Shown: piece after piece, positions 42,682 to 50,575 of the stretch | Layout of the letters: every line of letters starts with the position of its first letter | Numbering within the stretch: the first letter of the stretch is position 1 | From: Anaerolineae bacterium | GTDB taxonomy: Bacteria > Chloroflexota > Anaerolineae > Promineifilales > Promineifilaceae | Length of the DNA: 64,000 nucleotides | Assembly: GCA_023382655.1 (NCBI GenBank) | Contig: JAHDWK010000014.1 | Span: 62,001 to 126,000 of the forward strand | Direction: 5' to 3' | Program-made: the position numbers and the translations under genes | The notes under the pieces: generated by a model | What the model saw: the letters and a program-made list of their open reading frames with translations, nothing else | Told to the model about the DNA's origin: nothing | Databases searched by the model: none

Positions 42682-43428
42682 ATGAACATTCCTGACGAGT
42701 TGATTCAGCTTTTACAAAAGGCACGCAAAGTGGTGGCACTGACGGGGGCGGGTATTTCGGCAGAGAGTGGCATTCCCACTTTCCGGCAGGCGCAGACGGG
42801 CTTGTGGGCGCAGTATGACCCGGAGGAACTGGCGACACGGGCGGCGTTCCAACGCAATCCCCGGCTGGTGTGGCAATGGTATGCCTGGCGGCGGCAGTTG
42901 GTGCAGCAGGCCGCACCCAACCCCGGCCATCTGGCTCTGGCAGAATGGGAGCGCATTGTGCCCGAATTTATGCTGATCACGCAGAATGTGGATGGGCTGC
43001 ACCAGCGAGCAGGCAGCCAAAATGTGATTGAATTACACGGCAATTTATTGCGGGTGAAATGTTTTGACCATGATCATACTGTGCCCACCTGGGAAGAGGA
43101 TGAAATACCACCCCGATGTGGGCAATGTGGTAGTTATTTGCGACCGGATGTCGTGTGGTTTGGCGAAAGCTTACCGGCGGCGGGGCTGCACACGGCCGTG
43201 ACCGCCGCCCGTACCGCCGACATCTTCCTCTCCATTGGCACATCATCGCTGGTGCAACCGGCTGCTTCCCTGGCGCTGGAAGCCAAGAGCTACCGCGTCC
43301 CCATTGTGGAGATCAACCCCCAGTCTACCCCCCTGACGTCGGCTTTTAATTTTGTCCTGGCCGGCCCGGCGGGGGAGGTGCTGCCGGAATTGATGGGGCG
43401 GGTGAGAGGTGACGGGGTAATGAGGTGA
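42682..43428 (+). CDS. NAD-dependent protein deacylase (sirtuin)
   Basis: 248 residues of the Sir2 family with GAGISAESGIPTFR, TQNVDGLHQRAG, the catalytic His in ELHGNLL and the NAD-binding SIGTSSLVQPAASL. The zinc site is unusual: one half is CGQCG (C-x2-C), but the other reads VKCFDHDHTVP, with only one Cys and a His or Asp where the second Cys is expected. The protein should deacylate lysine residues. Start at 42682 immediately after the mgtE stop suggests co-transcription. Confidence 0.92.
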   Translation: MNIPDELIQLLQKARKVVALTGAGISAESGIPTFRQAQTGLWAQYDPEELATRAAFQRNPRLVWQWYAWRRQLVQQAAPNPGHLALAEWERIVPEFMLITQNVDGLHQRAGSQNVIELHGNLLRVKCFDHDHTVPTWEEDEIPPRCGQCGSYLRPDVVWFGESLPAAGLHTAVTAARTADIFLSIGTSSLVQPAASLALEAKSYRVPIVEINPQSTPLTSAFNFVLAGPAGEVLPELMGRVRGDGVMR

Positions 43429-43446
43429 TGAGGGGGGACACGCTTG

Positions 43447-44736
43447 TTACTGGCTCTGGCTTGCGGGTGATGTTTCTGATAGGAGGTGGGTGGTGTGTGT
43501 CGGGATGGTGGCACGCAAGGTGAAGCCGGTATGGGGGGTGGTGGTCACGGCCGTTTCCCCCCCCAACAGTTGCACCCGCTCCCGTATGCCCATTAAACCA
43601 AAACCATTGCCGTCCGGTACGGCCGTGCCTACCCCATCATCCACCACTGTCAGCGTTACCCATTCCGGCTGTGAATAATCTAGCGTCACTATTACTTGCC
43701 CCGCCTGGGCATGTTTGCGCGTGTTGGTCAACCCCTCCTGGGCTACCCGATAAAGCGTCAGGCTGGCTTTTGGTTCCAGGTCATAGGTCGCGCCGATAAC
43801 CTTCAGCTCCGCTTTTAACCCCGCCTCTTGTGTTTCTGTTACCAGTTGAGTGAGGGCCTGCGGTAACGTTTGATTTTCCAATGGGGATTCACGCAAGGCG
43901 CTGATAGAGTGGCGAATGGCGCTCAGCCCTTCCTGGGTTAGTTTTTGCGCTTTTTGCAGAGAATCGGCTGCCTTCTCCGGGTTTTCCGGCATGATGGTGC
44001 GGGCGGCTTCCAATTGCACGTTAATCACCGTCAGATAGTGTCCCAGGTTGTCATGAATTTCACGCGCCAGGCGGTTGCGCTCTTTGGTCGTAGCCAGTTC
44101 CTCGGCCTGAGCGGCGTACTCTGCCAGACGCAAATTGGCGCTATGCAGTTCACCGGCTAACTGCGCAATATGCTCGCGGGCGGCCACTTCCCGCAGCGCA
44201 ATGTAGGTGAAGATAAGGGTAAATATCAAGGCGGCGCTGATTTGCAGCAGCGCCTCAACTGCATATTCGAGGGGGGTGTGACGTAGGAAGATGAAGTATA
44301 TAAGGGCTAACAAGGCAGCGCAGACAACGGCCGTGCCCACTCTGGGCAGCCCCAGACTTTGGGCCGCCACCGGCAAGATGAGCAGCCAGGCATTATTGTC
44401 CATTCCGGCCATAATCCAGAAGATCAGAGCCACAATGCTCATCATCACGATGAAATAAGCGCCCACAAACCAGGGATAACGTTTACTTTGGGTCTCAAAC
44501 CAGGTCATCCCCCTTGTGCCGGTGAAGCCATAGAGTATGCCTGAACCCAATATCAGCAGCATGTGAGGGGTGGGTAGATCATAGAATCTGGAGTCCAGAA
44601 GCAGCGGTAAATAAGCAACCACAGTGAGTGTAATGACTACAATGTTAAGGGTACGATTGGTGAACTTTTCTTGTTGTTCGGCCTCCTGAAAGGCGCGCCA
44701 GGGTTGGTAGGGGCCTAATTCTTTACGGGGTTCCAT
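43447..44736 (-). CDS. Sensor histidine kinase, LiaS/NarX-type
   Basis: 429 residues. About six membrane segments (about 28-190) are followed by a coiled region, a HisKA_3 dimerisation motif REIHDNLGHYLTVINVQLE with the phospho-accepting His, and an HATPase domain with RVAQEGLTNTRKHAQA (N-box), VDDGVGTAVPDGNGFGLMGI (G1/G2). This kinase class pairs with NarL-type response regulators, but none is adjacent. It is five bases downstream of the DUF3352-like gene and probably co-transcribed with it. Confidence 0.9.
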   Translation of the reverse strand: MEPRKELGPYQPWRAFQEAEQQEKFTNRTLNIVVITLTVVAYLPLLLDSRFYDLPTPHMLLILGSGILYGFTGTRGMTWFETQSKRYPWFVGAYFIVMMSIVALIFWIMAGMDNNAWLLILPVAAQSLGLPRVGTAVVCAALLALIYFIFLRHTPLEYAVEALLQISAALIFTLIFTYIALREVAAREHIAQLAGELHSANLRLAEYAAQAEELATTKERNRLAREIHDNLGHYLTVINVQLEAARTIMPENPEKAADSLQKAQKLTQEGLSAIRHSISALRESPLENQTLPQALTQLVTETQEAGLKAELKVIGATYDLEPKASLTLYRVAQEGLTNTRKHAQAGQVIVTLDYSQPEWVTLTVVDDGVGTAVPDGNGFGLMGIRERVQLLGGETAVTTTPHTGFTLRATIPTHTTHLLSETSPASQSQ

Positions 44737-44741
44737 ATTTG

Positions 44742-46271
44742 CTAATCCTCCCCGATGATGAGCATGAGGGTGGCGCGAGAAATGTTGTTATCACTGGTTG
44801 TGCCCATGACGGCCTGGGTGATAGGCAGCGTCTGCGGGTCCAGGGCGAAGAGGCCAGCCAGTTGGCTGGTGTTGGCGAAGAGCAGTGGTCTGGCAGTGGC
44901 GGGCAATTTGGCCCAGACGCCCTGGTAATGGGGCGCGGCGGCCAATGGTTCGGTGGTGGTGGTCACGGCCGTTATACCCGCCATCTCTGTGCCAACCACC
45001 ACGTTGTTCCCGTCAACCGTATACACTACCAGCGGACTCCCGTCGGCGTTGCTGACCTCATAGATGCCGTCATTGTTGACGGCCGTAAACCCCAGCCGGG
45101 ACAGCCCAGTTGCCAACGATGCGGCCTGGCCTGCCAGGTTCTCCGGTTGATTGTGTTCGGCCAGCAGGACGCCACTGAGACCGGGCACGGCCGTTTCCCC
45201 CTCAACGGGTATGAGTGCCAGGGCAAACGGCCCGTCCAGAGCCGCCAGCAAATCGGTGTCCGGGTTAAAACCAAACAAGCCGGTAAACAATTGTGTCGCC
45301 TCGTCCACATCGGCGGCGCTGTAGCCCAGACCGTCGAGAGAGTCTTTCAGCAGCAGCCAGAGCAGGTCAAGCCGCTGCCCGGTGAGGTATAGGGCCGTGT
45401 GTGTGGGCAGCCAGGTGTCGGTGGTGGGCACGGCCGTTTGCGCCGCCAACCACGCCTGTTGGGTTTCGTTTAGCGGTTCATGCAACCCCACCATTTCCAC
45501 TTGAATCCCCTCATCGGTAGCAAAAGCGGCCAGACCAATGGCCGTATAAATCGGCAATAGGCCCCGAATGGCCTGCACTACGCCCGCCTGATCGATGGGC
45601 ACGGCCGTGGCCAGCAGCGTATCCGCCTCAGCCATATTGACATACACTGTCGCCGCCCGTTTATCCGGCAGTTGAGCCAACGTCTCCTGGTAACGTCGAG
45701 AATCGGCCAGGTTTAACCCATCGGGCGCGGCCTGGGCTGCTGCCAACGTGGCCGGGTCAGAGGCGAGCAGCACCAGATTGTCATGGCGCACGGCCGTACC
45801 CTGCCCTATGCCGTTTACTTTTTCCACAAAGGCAGTAGCTCCCGCTTCATCACGCACGGTGGCGGCTAACAGCCAGCGCGGCTGCCCATCTTCGCCGGGT
45901 GCTAAGAACCCGGCGCCGGCATTTGTGCCCATCCACGGCCGTACATCTTCGCTCACCGTTACCCCGGTCAATGACATGAGCGCGTTGTCCAGCCCATTAA
46001 AAATGGTTGTGGGATCGGCGGCATTGAAGGGGATCTCGGCGCTGTCGTAGGCGTCTTCAAAGGCGACGGCCGTCTGGCGACTGGCGCTGTCTTGCAGGTT
46101 GAGCAGGTTGATCTCGGCGAAGACGGCCGTGTCCGCCGGCATGTGCTGGATGATGGCGTCTTCGTCTACACCCAAAAGGCGCGGCAGCAGCCAGACCGCC
46201 CCAATCGCTAACACGATCAGACCAACAATGGTTGCCCCCAAAATGAGCCATAAACGCCGTGAATGTTGCAT
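44742..46271 (-). CDS. DUF3352-like membrane-anchored protein
   Basis: 509 residues with an N-terminal membrane helix (LWLILGATIVGLIVLAIGAV) and a long extracellular region. The beginning MPADTAVFAEINLLN is a signature of the DUF3352 family. The family has no known activity. It is co-oriented with the histidine kinase just downstream, so it could be the sensing partner of that kinase; this is inference from location only. It carries a dozen or so ACGGCCGT copies, among the highest densities in the window. Confidence 0.75.
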   Translation of the reverse strand: MQHSRRLWLILGATIVGLIVLAIGAVWLLPRLLGVDEDAIIQHMPADTAVFAEINLLNLQDSASRQTAVAFEDAYDSAEIPFNAADPTTIFNGLDNALMSLTGVTVSEDVRPWMGTNAGAGFLAPGEDGQPRWLLAATVRDEAGATAFVEKVNGIGQGTAVRHDNLVLLASDPATLAAAQAAPDGLNLADSRRYQETLAQLPDKRAATVYVNMAEADTLLATAVPIDQAGVVQAIRGLLPIYTAIGLAAFATDEGIQVEMVGLHEPLNETQQAWLAAQTAVPTTDTWLPTHTALYLTGQRLDLLWLLLKDSLDGLGYSAADVDEATQLFTGLFGFNPDTDLLAALDGPFALALIPVEGETAVPGLSGVLLAEHNQPENLAGQAASLATGLSRLGFTAVNNDGIYEVSNADGSPLVVYTVDGNNVVVGTEMAGITAVTTTTEPLAAAPHYQGVWAKLPATARPLLFANTSQLAGLFALDPQTLPITQAVMGTTSDNNISRATLMLIIGED

Positions 46272-46474
46272 AAGCCTCCGCGCACCGATTACCGATTACT
46301 CATAACCGCTCACCGGTTTATTTTCGCCGATGGGTGCAGATTGGGCAAATTGGCCGGTTATGCCGTTTATGGCTTGCTAACACACAGAACGGGATCATTG
46401 TGCTATGATCTGAATCATTATCAGACCTGACAGGTTTCAAAAAACCTGTCAGGTCTCCAAAAGGTTATGATGAG
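46272..46474. other. Intergenic region, 203 bases, between divergent genes
   Basis: Contains tandem-word sequence near 46283-46318 (ACCGATTACCGATTACTCAT, CCGCTCACCGG) and a perfect inverted repeat at 46423-46456. Short AT-rich stretches could contain promoters but no pair of boxes is convincing. Confidence 0.5.
46423..46456. repeat. Inverted repeat, core CCTGACAGG
   Basis: A perfect 15-bp stem AGACCTGACAGGTTT around CAAA. Here it lies 18 bases upstream of a start codon in a divergent gap, so it cannot be a terminator for a preceding gene. Confidence 0.9.
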
Positions 46475-47596
46475 ATGAACAGTTCCTGGAAACTTCTGGC
46501 AGTACGTGGCATTGATATTCGGATTCATATCACGTTTCCATTGATACTGGTTTTTGCGGCCATGTCTTATGGACAGGTGGGCGGCAGGGATGGCGCTTTA
46601 TTTGGCGTTGTTTCGGTACTGCTGTTATTTGTGTTGGTGACGCTGCATGAGTTGGGGCACAGCTTTGCGGCGCTGCATTATGGCATTCCGGTGCGCCAGA
46701 TTGTACTGCTGCCCATTGGCGGGCTGGCGCAACTGGAGCGGATGCCGGAAAAGCCGCAGCAAGAGCTGGTGGTGGCGGCTGCTGGCCCTGCGGTCAATGT
46801 TGTGTTGGCTGTGGTGATGGGGTTGGTTGCCTGGTTGCTGAACATACCATTGCTGGGCGGGGTTCAGGATTTTTCGTTGACATTCACCGCGCTTTTTTCG
46901 TTTTTGTTGCTGTATAACGTGATTTTGGCGCTGTTTAATTTGCTGCCGGCGTTTCCGTTGGATGGCGGACGCATGTTGCGAGCGTTGTTGGCGATGTGGC
47001 TGCGGTATGACCGTGCCACGGCCGTAGCCGTTAACATTGGCCGGGTGGTGGCGGTGATCATGGCGTTCTGGGCTATTCGGAACGGCGCTTTGTTTATGGG
47101 GTTGATCGCTCTTTTCATTTTTGTGACCGGTTCGCAGGAATTGGCAGCGACGCGGTGGCAAAGCCGGTTGCGTCGTTCGGGTTATGGGCACATGGTGCGC
47201 GAGGTATTCTCGCCGGTGGTGGGGGCGTTGGGGCCATATGACAGTCTGCGCCAGGCGTTGGCGGAACGGATGCGTGGCTGGCAAAGTGATTTTCCGGTGG
47301 CGGATGACGGCCGTTATATTGGTTTTGTCACCGAAGATGGGCTGCTGCGGGCGGCCAATCTCTACGGTCCCGATGCGCTGATTTACGCGGCGATGTCGCC
47401 CGATGTGCGCCCCGTTTCGCTGCAAACCGACTTGTTGGATGCGGTGGGCCAGATGGCCCGGCTGCGGGTGTGGGCGCTGCCGGTGGTGGAATACGGCCGT
47501 TTGCTGGGCATGATTACCTATCGCCAGATTCAAGAATTCATCCGTACGACTCCTGGTTTTCCACACGAAGATTCCCCTCGCATCGTCCGCGCTTAG
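46475..47596 (+). CDS. Site-2-type M50 metalloprotease with CBS domains
   Basis: 373 residues. Catalytic motif LHELGHSFAALHYG (HExxH) near residue 57 and the third-ligand motif NLLPAFPLDGGRML near residue 160. About six membrane segments to residue 215 and two CBS domains after that (about 240-370). The family cuts membrane-embedded substrates such as anti-sigma factors. CBS domains suggest nucleotide control. The ThpR gene starts one base after the stop codon. Confidence 0.93.
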   Translation: MNSSWKLLAVRGIDIRIHITFPLILVFAAMSYGQVGGRDGALFGVVSVLLLFVLVTLHELGHSFAALHYGIPVRQIVLLPIGGLAQLERMPEKPQQELVVAAAGPAVNVVLAVVMGLVAWLLNIPLLGGVQDFSLTFTALFSFLLLYNVILALFNLLPAFPLDGGRMLRALLAMWLRYDRATAVAVNIGRVVAVIMAFWAIRNGALFMGLIALFIFVTGSQELAATRWQSRLRRSGYGHMVREVFSPVVGALGPYDSLRQALAERMRGWQSDFPVADDGRYIGFVTEDGLLRAANLYGPDALIYAAMSPDVRPVSLQTDLLDAVGQMARLRVWALPVVEYGRLLGMITYRQIQEFIRTTPGFPHEDSPRIVRA

Positions 47597-47597
47597 T

Positions 47598-48191
47598 ATG
47601 GTTTCTAACATTCGCGCGTTTATCGCTATTGAACTGCCCCTGAATATCAAACAGGAATTAGGGCGAATAAGCACGGCGCTGGCCGGGCAATTACCGCCGC
47701 GCGCGGTGCGTTGGGTGCAGCCGCAGAATATGCATTTGACGCTGCGTTTTCTGGGGGACACGGCCCGAAGTGGCTTCGGGTTGGCCGTTACACAACTTCC
47801 TCACCTGGGTCAACAACTGGATGAACTGGCAGCACATCATGCTCCATTCTCTTTGCAGCTAGAGCGGTTGGGCTGTTTCCCCAACCCTAAACGGCCGCGT
47901 GTCATCTGGACGGGCGTGGCGGGTGATCTGGCGGCATTGCTGGCTGTCAAGCAAGAATTGGATGAACGGTTAGCACCGTTAGGGTGGGCGGTGGAAGACA
48001 AGCCATTTAGCGCCCATTTGACCATTGGCCGGGTGGGAGACGGCCGTCTGCCCTCTACCCTGAACTGGAACCTGCCCGTTAAGCCACTCCCCTTTGTCGT
48101 GGCAAACATCCATTTAATTGAGAGTCAACTCACCCCCAAAGGCCCCCTCTACACCGTGCGGCATACGGCCGTGTGGCGCCGGCTAGAGTAG
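47598..48191 (+). CDS. thpR: RNA 2',3'-cyclic phosphodiesterase (ThpR/LigT family)
   Basis: 197 residues with the two HxT motifs of the 2H family (MHLTLRF and AHLTIGR). It hydrolyses 2',3'-cyclic phosphate ends of RNA. The segment DTARSGFGLAV after the first motif is coded by a palindromic element and appears to be an insert relative to the usual FLGD-x-helix. It follows the protease gene by one base, so they are co-transcribed. The stop codon overlaps an AGAC...GTCT inverted repeat. Confidence 0.92.
   Translation: MVSNIRAFIAIELPLNIKQELGRISTALAGQLPPRAVRWVQPQNMHLTLRFLGDTARSGFGLAVTQLPHLGQQLDELAAHHAPFSLQLERLGCFPNPKRPRVIWTGVAGDLAALLAVKQELDERLAPLGWAVEDKPFSAHLTIGRVGDGRLPSTLNWNLPVKPLPFVVANIHLIESQLTPKGPLYTVRHTAVWRRLE
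47760..47788 (+). repeat. In-gene palindromic element (copy 3)
   Basis: ACGGCCCGAAGTGGCTTCGG followed by GTTGGCCGT. It codes for TARSGFGLAV in frame within ThpR, after the first HxT motif, where the fold allows a loop. The core GGCCCGAAG-CTTCGGG is the same as in the copies at 14119 and 38355, but read in a different frame. Confidence 0.75.
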
Positions 48192-48222
48192 ACCTGACAG
48201 CTTTTTGAAAGCTGCCAGGTCT
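48190..48222. repeat. Inverted repeat, core CCTGACAGC variant
   Basis: AGACCTGACAGCTTT pairs with AAAGCTGCCAGGTCT with one mismatch. The TAG stop of ThpR overlaps its first bases. The compensating change on both arms (GGTTT to GCTTT with AAACC to AAAGC) shows that pairing is kept under selection or copied together. Confidence 0.85.
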
Positions 48223-48268
48223 GGTCGTTTTGTGCGATAATCCCCGAAAATCATGGAAGGTTCGTATT

Positions 48269-50023
48269 TTGACCGAATTCGCAGTTCATTCCCCCCAAAC
48301 CTCTGACCCCCGTTCACCGGGGCGGTGGGTATTTTCCCATTTACGGCGGCACAAATTGCTCATTTTGGGCGTATTTATTGGCGCGTTTGGCAATGCGGCG
48401 CTGGCCGCCGCCATCCCGGTGCTGACCGGTACGGCCTTTAATGCTGCCCTGGCTGAGCCACCAGATATGGGGTTGATTGGGTGGACGGCCGTTATGGTCA
48501 TCCTCAGCCAATTAGTGCGCGCCGTCCTACAGTTGGGGCGCAATTTTTCCAGCGCCGTCTTGGGCGAACGGCTGGAGCGCGACATGCGCCAGGAATTTTA
48601 CGTCAGTTTGCTGGGCAAGAGCATGACCTTCCACGATTTGCAGCCGGTGGGCGACACCATGGCCCGCGCCACCAATGATGTGCATGAAATTAACCTGATG
48701 CTCAATCCGGGGATCAACCTGGTCATTGGCTCGGCCAATTTTATCCTCATGCCCTTTCTTTTAGCGCCGCGTTATGATCCCGCGCTCATTCTGGCCCCAC
48801 TTTTTTTTATTATCACCTACATTTTGTCCCTGGTACGCTATCTGCATCTATTGAACCCGGTGGCCGACCGGGTGCGCCGTTCCTTTGGCGTCATGAACAG
48901 CCGATTAGCCGAAGCCATTGACGGTATCGAACTGGTCAAAGGCAGCACGCAGGAAGAAGAGGAGATCGGCCGTTTTGCCCAAAACGCCGGCATTTATCGG
49001 GATGCAGTCGTGGCTCAGGGGCGGATTGAGGCGCGCTTTTTGCCTTTGCTCATGTTAGGACTGACGTTGGGCATTGGCTTCGCCCATGCGCTGCTGCTGT
49101 TTCAGCAGGGGCGCATTGATGTGGGCGATGTCATTGCTTATATGGGGCTGCTTTCCCTCTTTGGTTTTCCCACGTTCATATCGCTCATGGCCTATTCGCG
49201 CGTTTCATTGGGTTTGGCCGGGGCGCGGCGCATTCTGGAAATGATGAATGCCCAAACGACATTGGACGAAAACGTGACCGGGTATCAGGGAGAGATACAG
49301 GGCGCACTCCGGTTTGAGGATGTGTGGTTTGGCTATGTCGAGGGGGCGTGTGCGCTGGAGGGGATAGATTTTACGGTGACGCCAGGGCAGACGGTGGCGC
49401 TGGTGGGGCAGACGGGATCAGGCAAAAGCAGCGTGACGAAGTTGATTAATCGCACGTATGATGCCGGTCACGGCCGTGTCCTGATAGATGGCGTAGATGT
49501 CCGTGATTGGAATCTGGCGGCGCTGCGGCGGCAAATATCTATCATTGAACAAGACATCTTCCTTTTTTCGCGCACCATCGCCGAAAACATCGCCTTTGGC
49601 TGCCCCAATGCAACTCAGGCTGTGATTGAAGAAGCCGCCAAAACCGCCCAGGCGCACGACTTCATCATGAACTTCCAAGATGGATACCAGACGATAGTAG
49701 GGGAGCGGGGGGTTACCCTCTCTGGTGGACAACGGCAGCGTATTGCCCTGGCGCGCGCCTTCCTCACCCGACCACGCATCCTCATCCTGGATGATTCCAC
49801 CAGCGCCGTAGACAGCGCCACCGAAGATCAGATTCAACGCGCCATCATGCAAGCCTCCGCCCACCAGACCACCATCCTCATCACCCACCGACTCTCCCAA
49901 ATTCGCTGGGCTGATCTGGTGTTGGTCATCCGCAAAGGGAAACTGGTCGCCAAAGGCACCCACGAGGAACTGATGCAAAGCGCCCCCGCCTACCGGCGCA
50001 TTTTTGAACAGTATGAGGGGTGA
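48269..50023 (+). CDS. ABC exporter half-transporter with degenerate ATPase site
   Basis: 584 residues from a TTG at 48269 with GGAAGG upstream; a longer TTG start at 48230 is possible. Six-helix domain (about 20-310), nucleotide-binding domain (about 340-580). Walker A GQTGSGKSSVTKLIN, signature LSGGQRQRIALARAF, then LILDDSTSAVDS with Asp509 for the catalytic Glu. Closely related to the protein at 37807 but without its seven-residue insert. As with other Asp-type subunits it would need a partner with an intact site; none lies beside it, so the partner may be the 35917 protein. Confidence 0.87.
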   Translation: MTEFAVHSPQTSDPRSPGRWVFSHLRRHKLLILGVFIGAFGNAALAAAIPVLTGTAFNAALAEPPDMGLIGWTAVMVILSQLVRAVLQLGRNFSSAVLGERLERDMRQEFYVSLLGKSMTFHDLQPVGDTMARATNDVHEINLMLNPGINLVIGSANFILMPFLLAPRYDPALILAPLFFIITYILSLVRYLHLLNPVADRVRRSFGVMNSRLAEAIDGIELVKGSTQEEEEIGRFAQNAGIYRDAVVAQGRIEARFLPLLMLGLTLGIGFAHALLLFQQGRIDVGDVIAYMGLLSLFGFPTFISLMAYSRVSLGLAGARRILEMMNAQTTLDENVTGYQGEIQGALRFEDVWFGYVEGACALEGIDFTVTPGQTVALVGQTGSGKSSVTKLINRTYDAGHGRVLIDGVDVRDWNLAALRRQISIIEQDIFLFSRTIAENIAFGCPNATQAVIEEAAKTAQAHDFIMNFQDGYQTIVGERGVTLSGGQRQRIALARAFLTRPRILILDDSTSAVDSATEDQIQRAIMQASAHQTTILITHRLSQIRWADLVLVIRKGKLVAKGTHEELMQSAPAYRRIFEQYEG

Positions 50024-50098
50024 TGGGGTGATGGGGTGAGCAGGTGATGGGGTGAGTGTTTAGTCTTTGAATCTCCAATCTCTAATCTCTCAATTGCC
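50022..50098. repeat. Tandem-word array (GGTGATGG and GAATCTCCAATCTC words)
   Basis: GTGATGGG words in direct tandem are followed by CAATCTCTAATCTCTC words. It carries the stop of the exporter gene at one end and the stop of the small minus-strand gene (50082) at the other. Confidence 0.75.
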
Positions 50099-50330
50099 CA
50101 CTATCTTTTTCGTTGATAACAACCCCCATGTCATCCAGTTGCAGGAGTTGATCACCGGTGGGGTGGGTGAGGGTGAGTTGGCGGGTATGCAGGTTAAAGC
50201 GGAAAGGCTGGCTCGTTTCGTCGCCGTTTGCGGAAATGAACACCAGCGCGCCCCACACGGCCGTGTCATCTCGTCCCCGTAACCGTAATACCGCCCCCTG
50301 CCAGCGGCAATAATAAACCAATGGTTTCAT
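50082..50330 (-). CDS. Small hypothetical protein
   Basis: 82 residues, unrecognised. It has alternating hydrophobic residues (KPLVYYCRWQGAVLRLRG, GALVFISANGD) suggesting a small beta-barrel or beta-sheet protein, with no membrane segment. Support for coding: ACGGCCGT in the T-A-V frame as in nearby real genes. It lies on the same strand as and downstream of the 58-residue gene. Its stop lies inside a repeat array. Could be a chance frame. Confidence 0.4.
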   Translation of the reverse strand: MKPLVYYCRWQGAVLRLRGRDDTAVWGALVFISANGDETSQPFRFNLHTRQLTLTHPTGDQLLQLDDMGVVINEKDSGQLRD

Positions 50331-50375
50331 GAATGTGTGCCGATGGTTGTGTGTTCACGTGAACACGTAAACACT

Positions 50376-50552
50376 TTATTCTCCTCCGGCCAATTCTATG
50401 AAGAAATAGGTGGAAACGTCCACAATTTTCTCCGGGTCTAGCTCCACCAGCACGCCGTTTTCTTCCCGGTAGAATTCATATTCATCGCCTACTTCTTTCA
50501 CATGAATCGTTTCGCCTTCATATTCAAATGTCCAGCTTTTTTCGTTGCTCAT
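50376..50552 (-). CDS. Small acidic hypothetical protein
   Basis: 58 residues from an ATG at 50552 with AGAAAGAAA upstream. The composition is acidic (EYEGETIHVKEVGDEYEFYREEN), with no membrane segment. Not recognised. It directly follows relA on the same strand with about 20 bases between and may be co-transcribed with it. Confidence 0.55.
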   Translation of the reverse strand: MSNEKSWTFEYEGETIHVKEVGDEYEFYREENGVLVELDPEKIVDVSTYFFIELAGGE

Positions 50553-50575
50553 TTGTATTTCTTTCTTTTGCCTCT

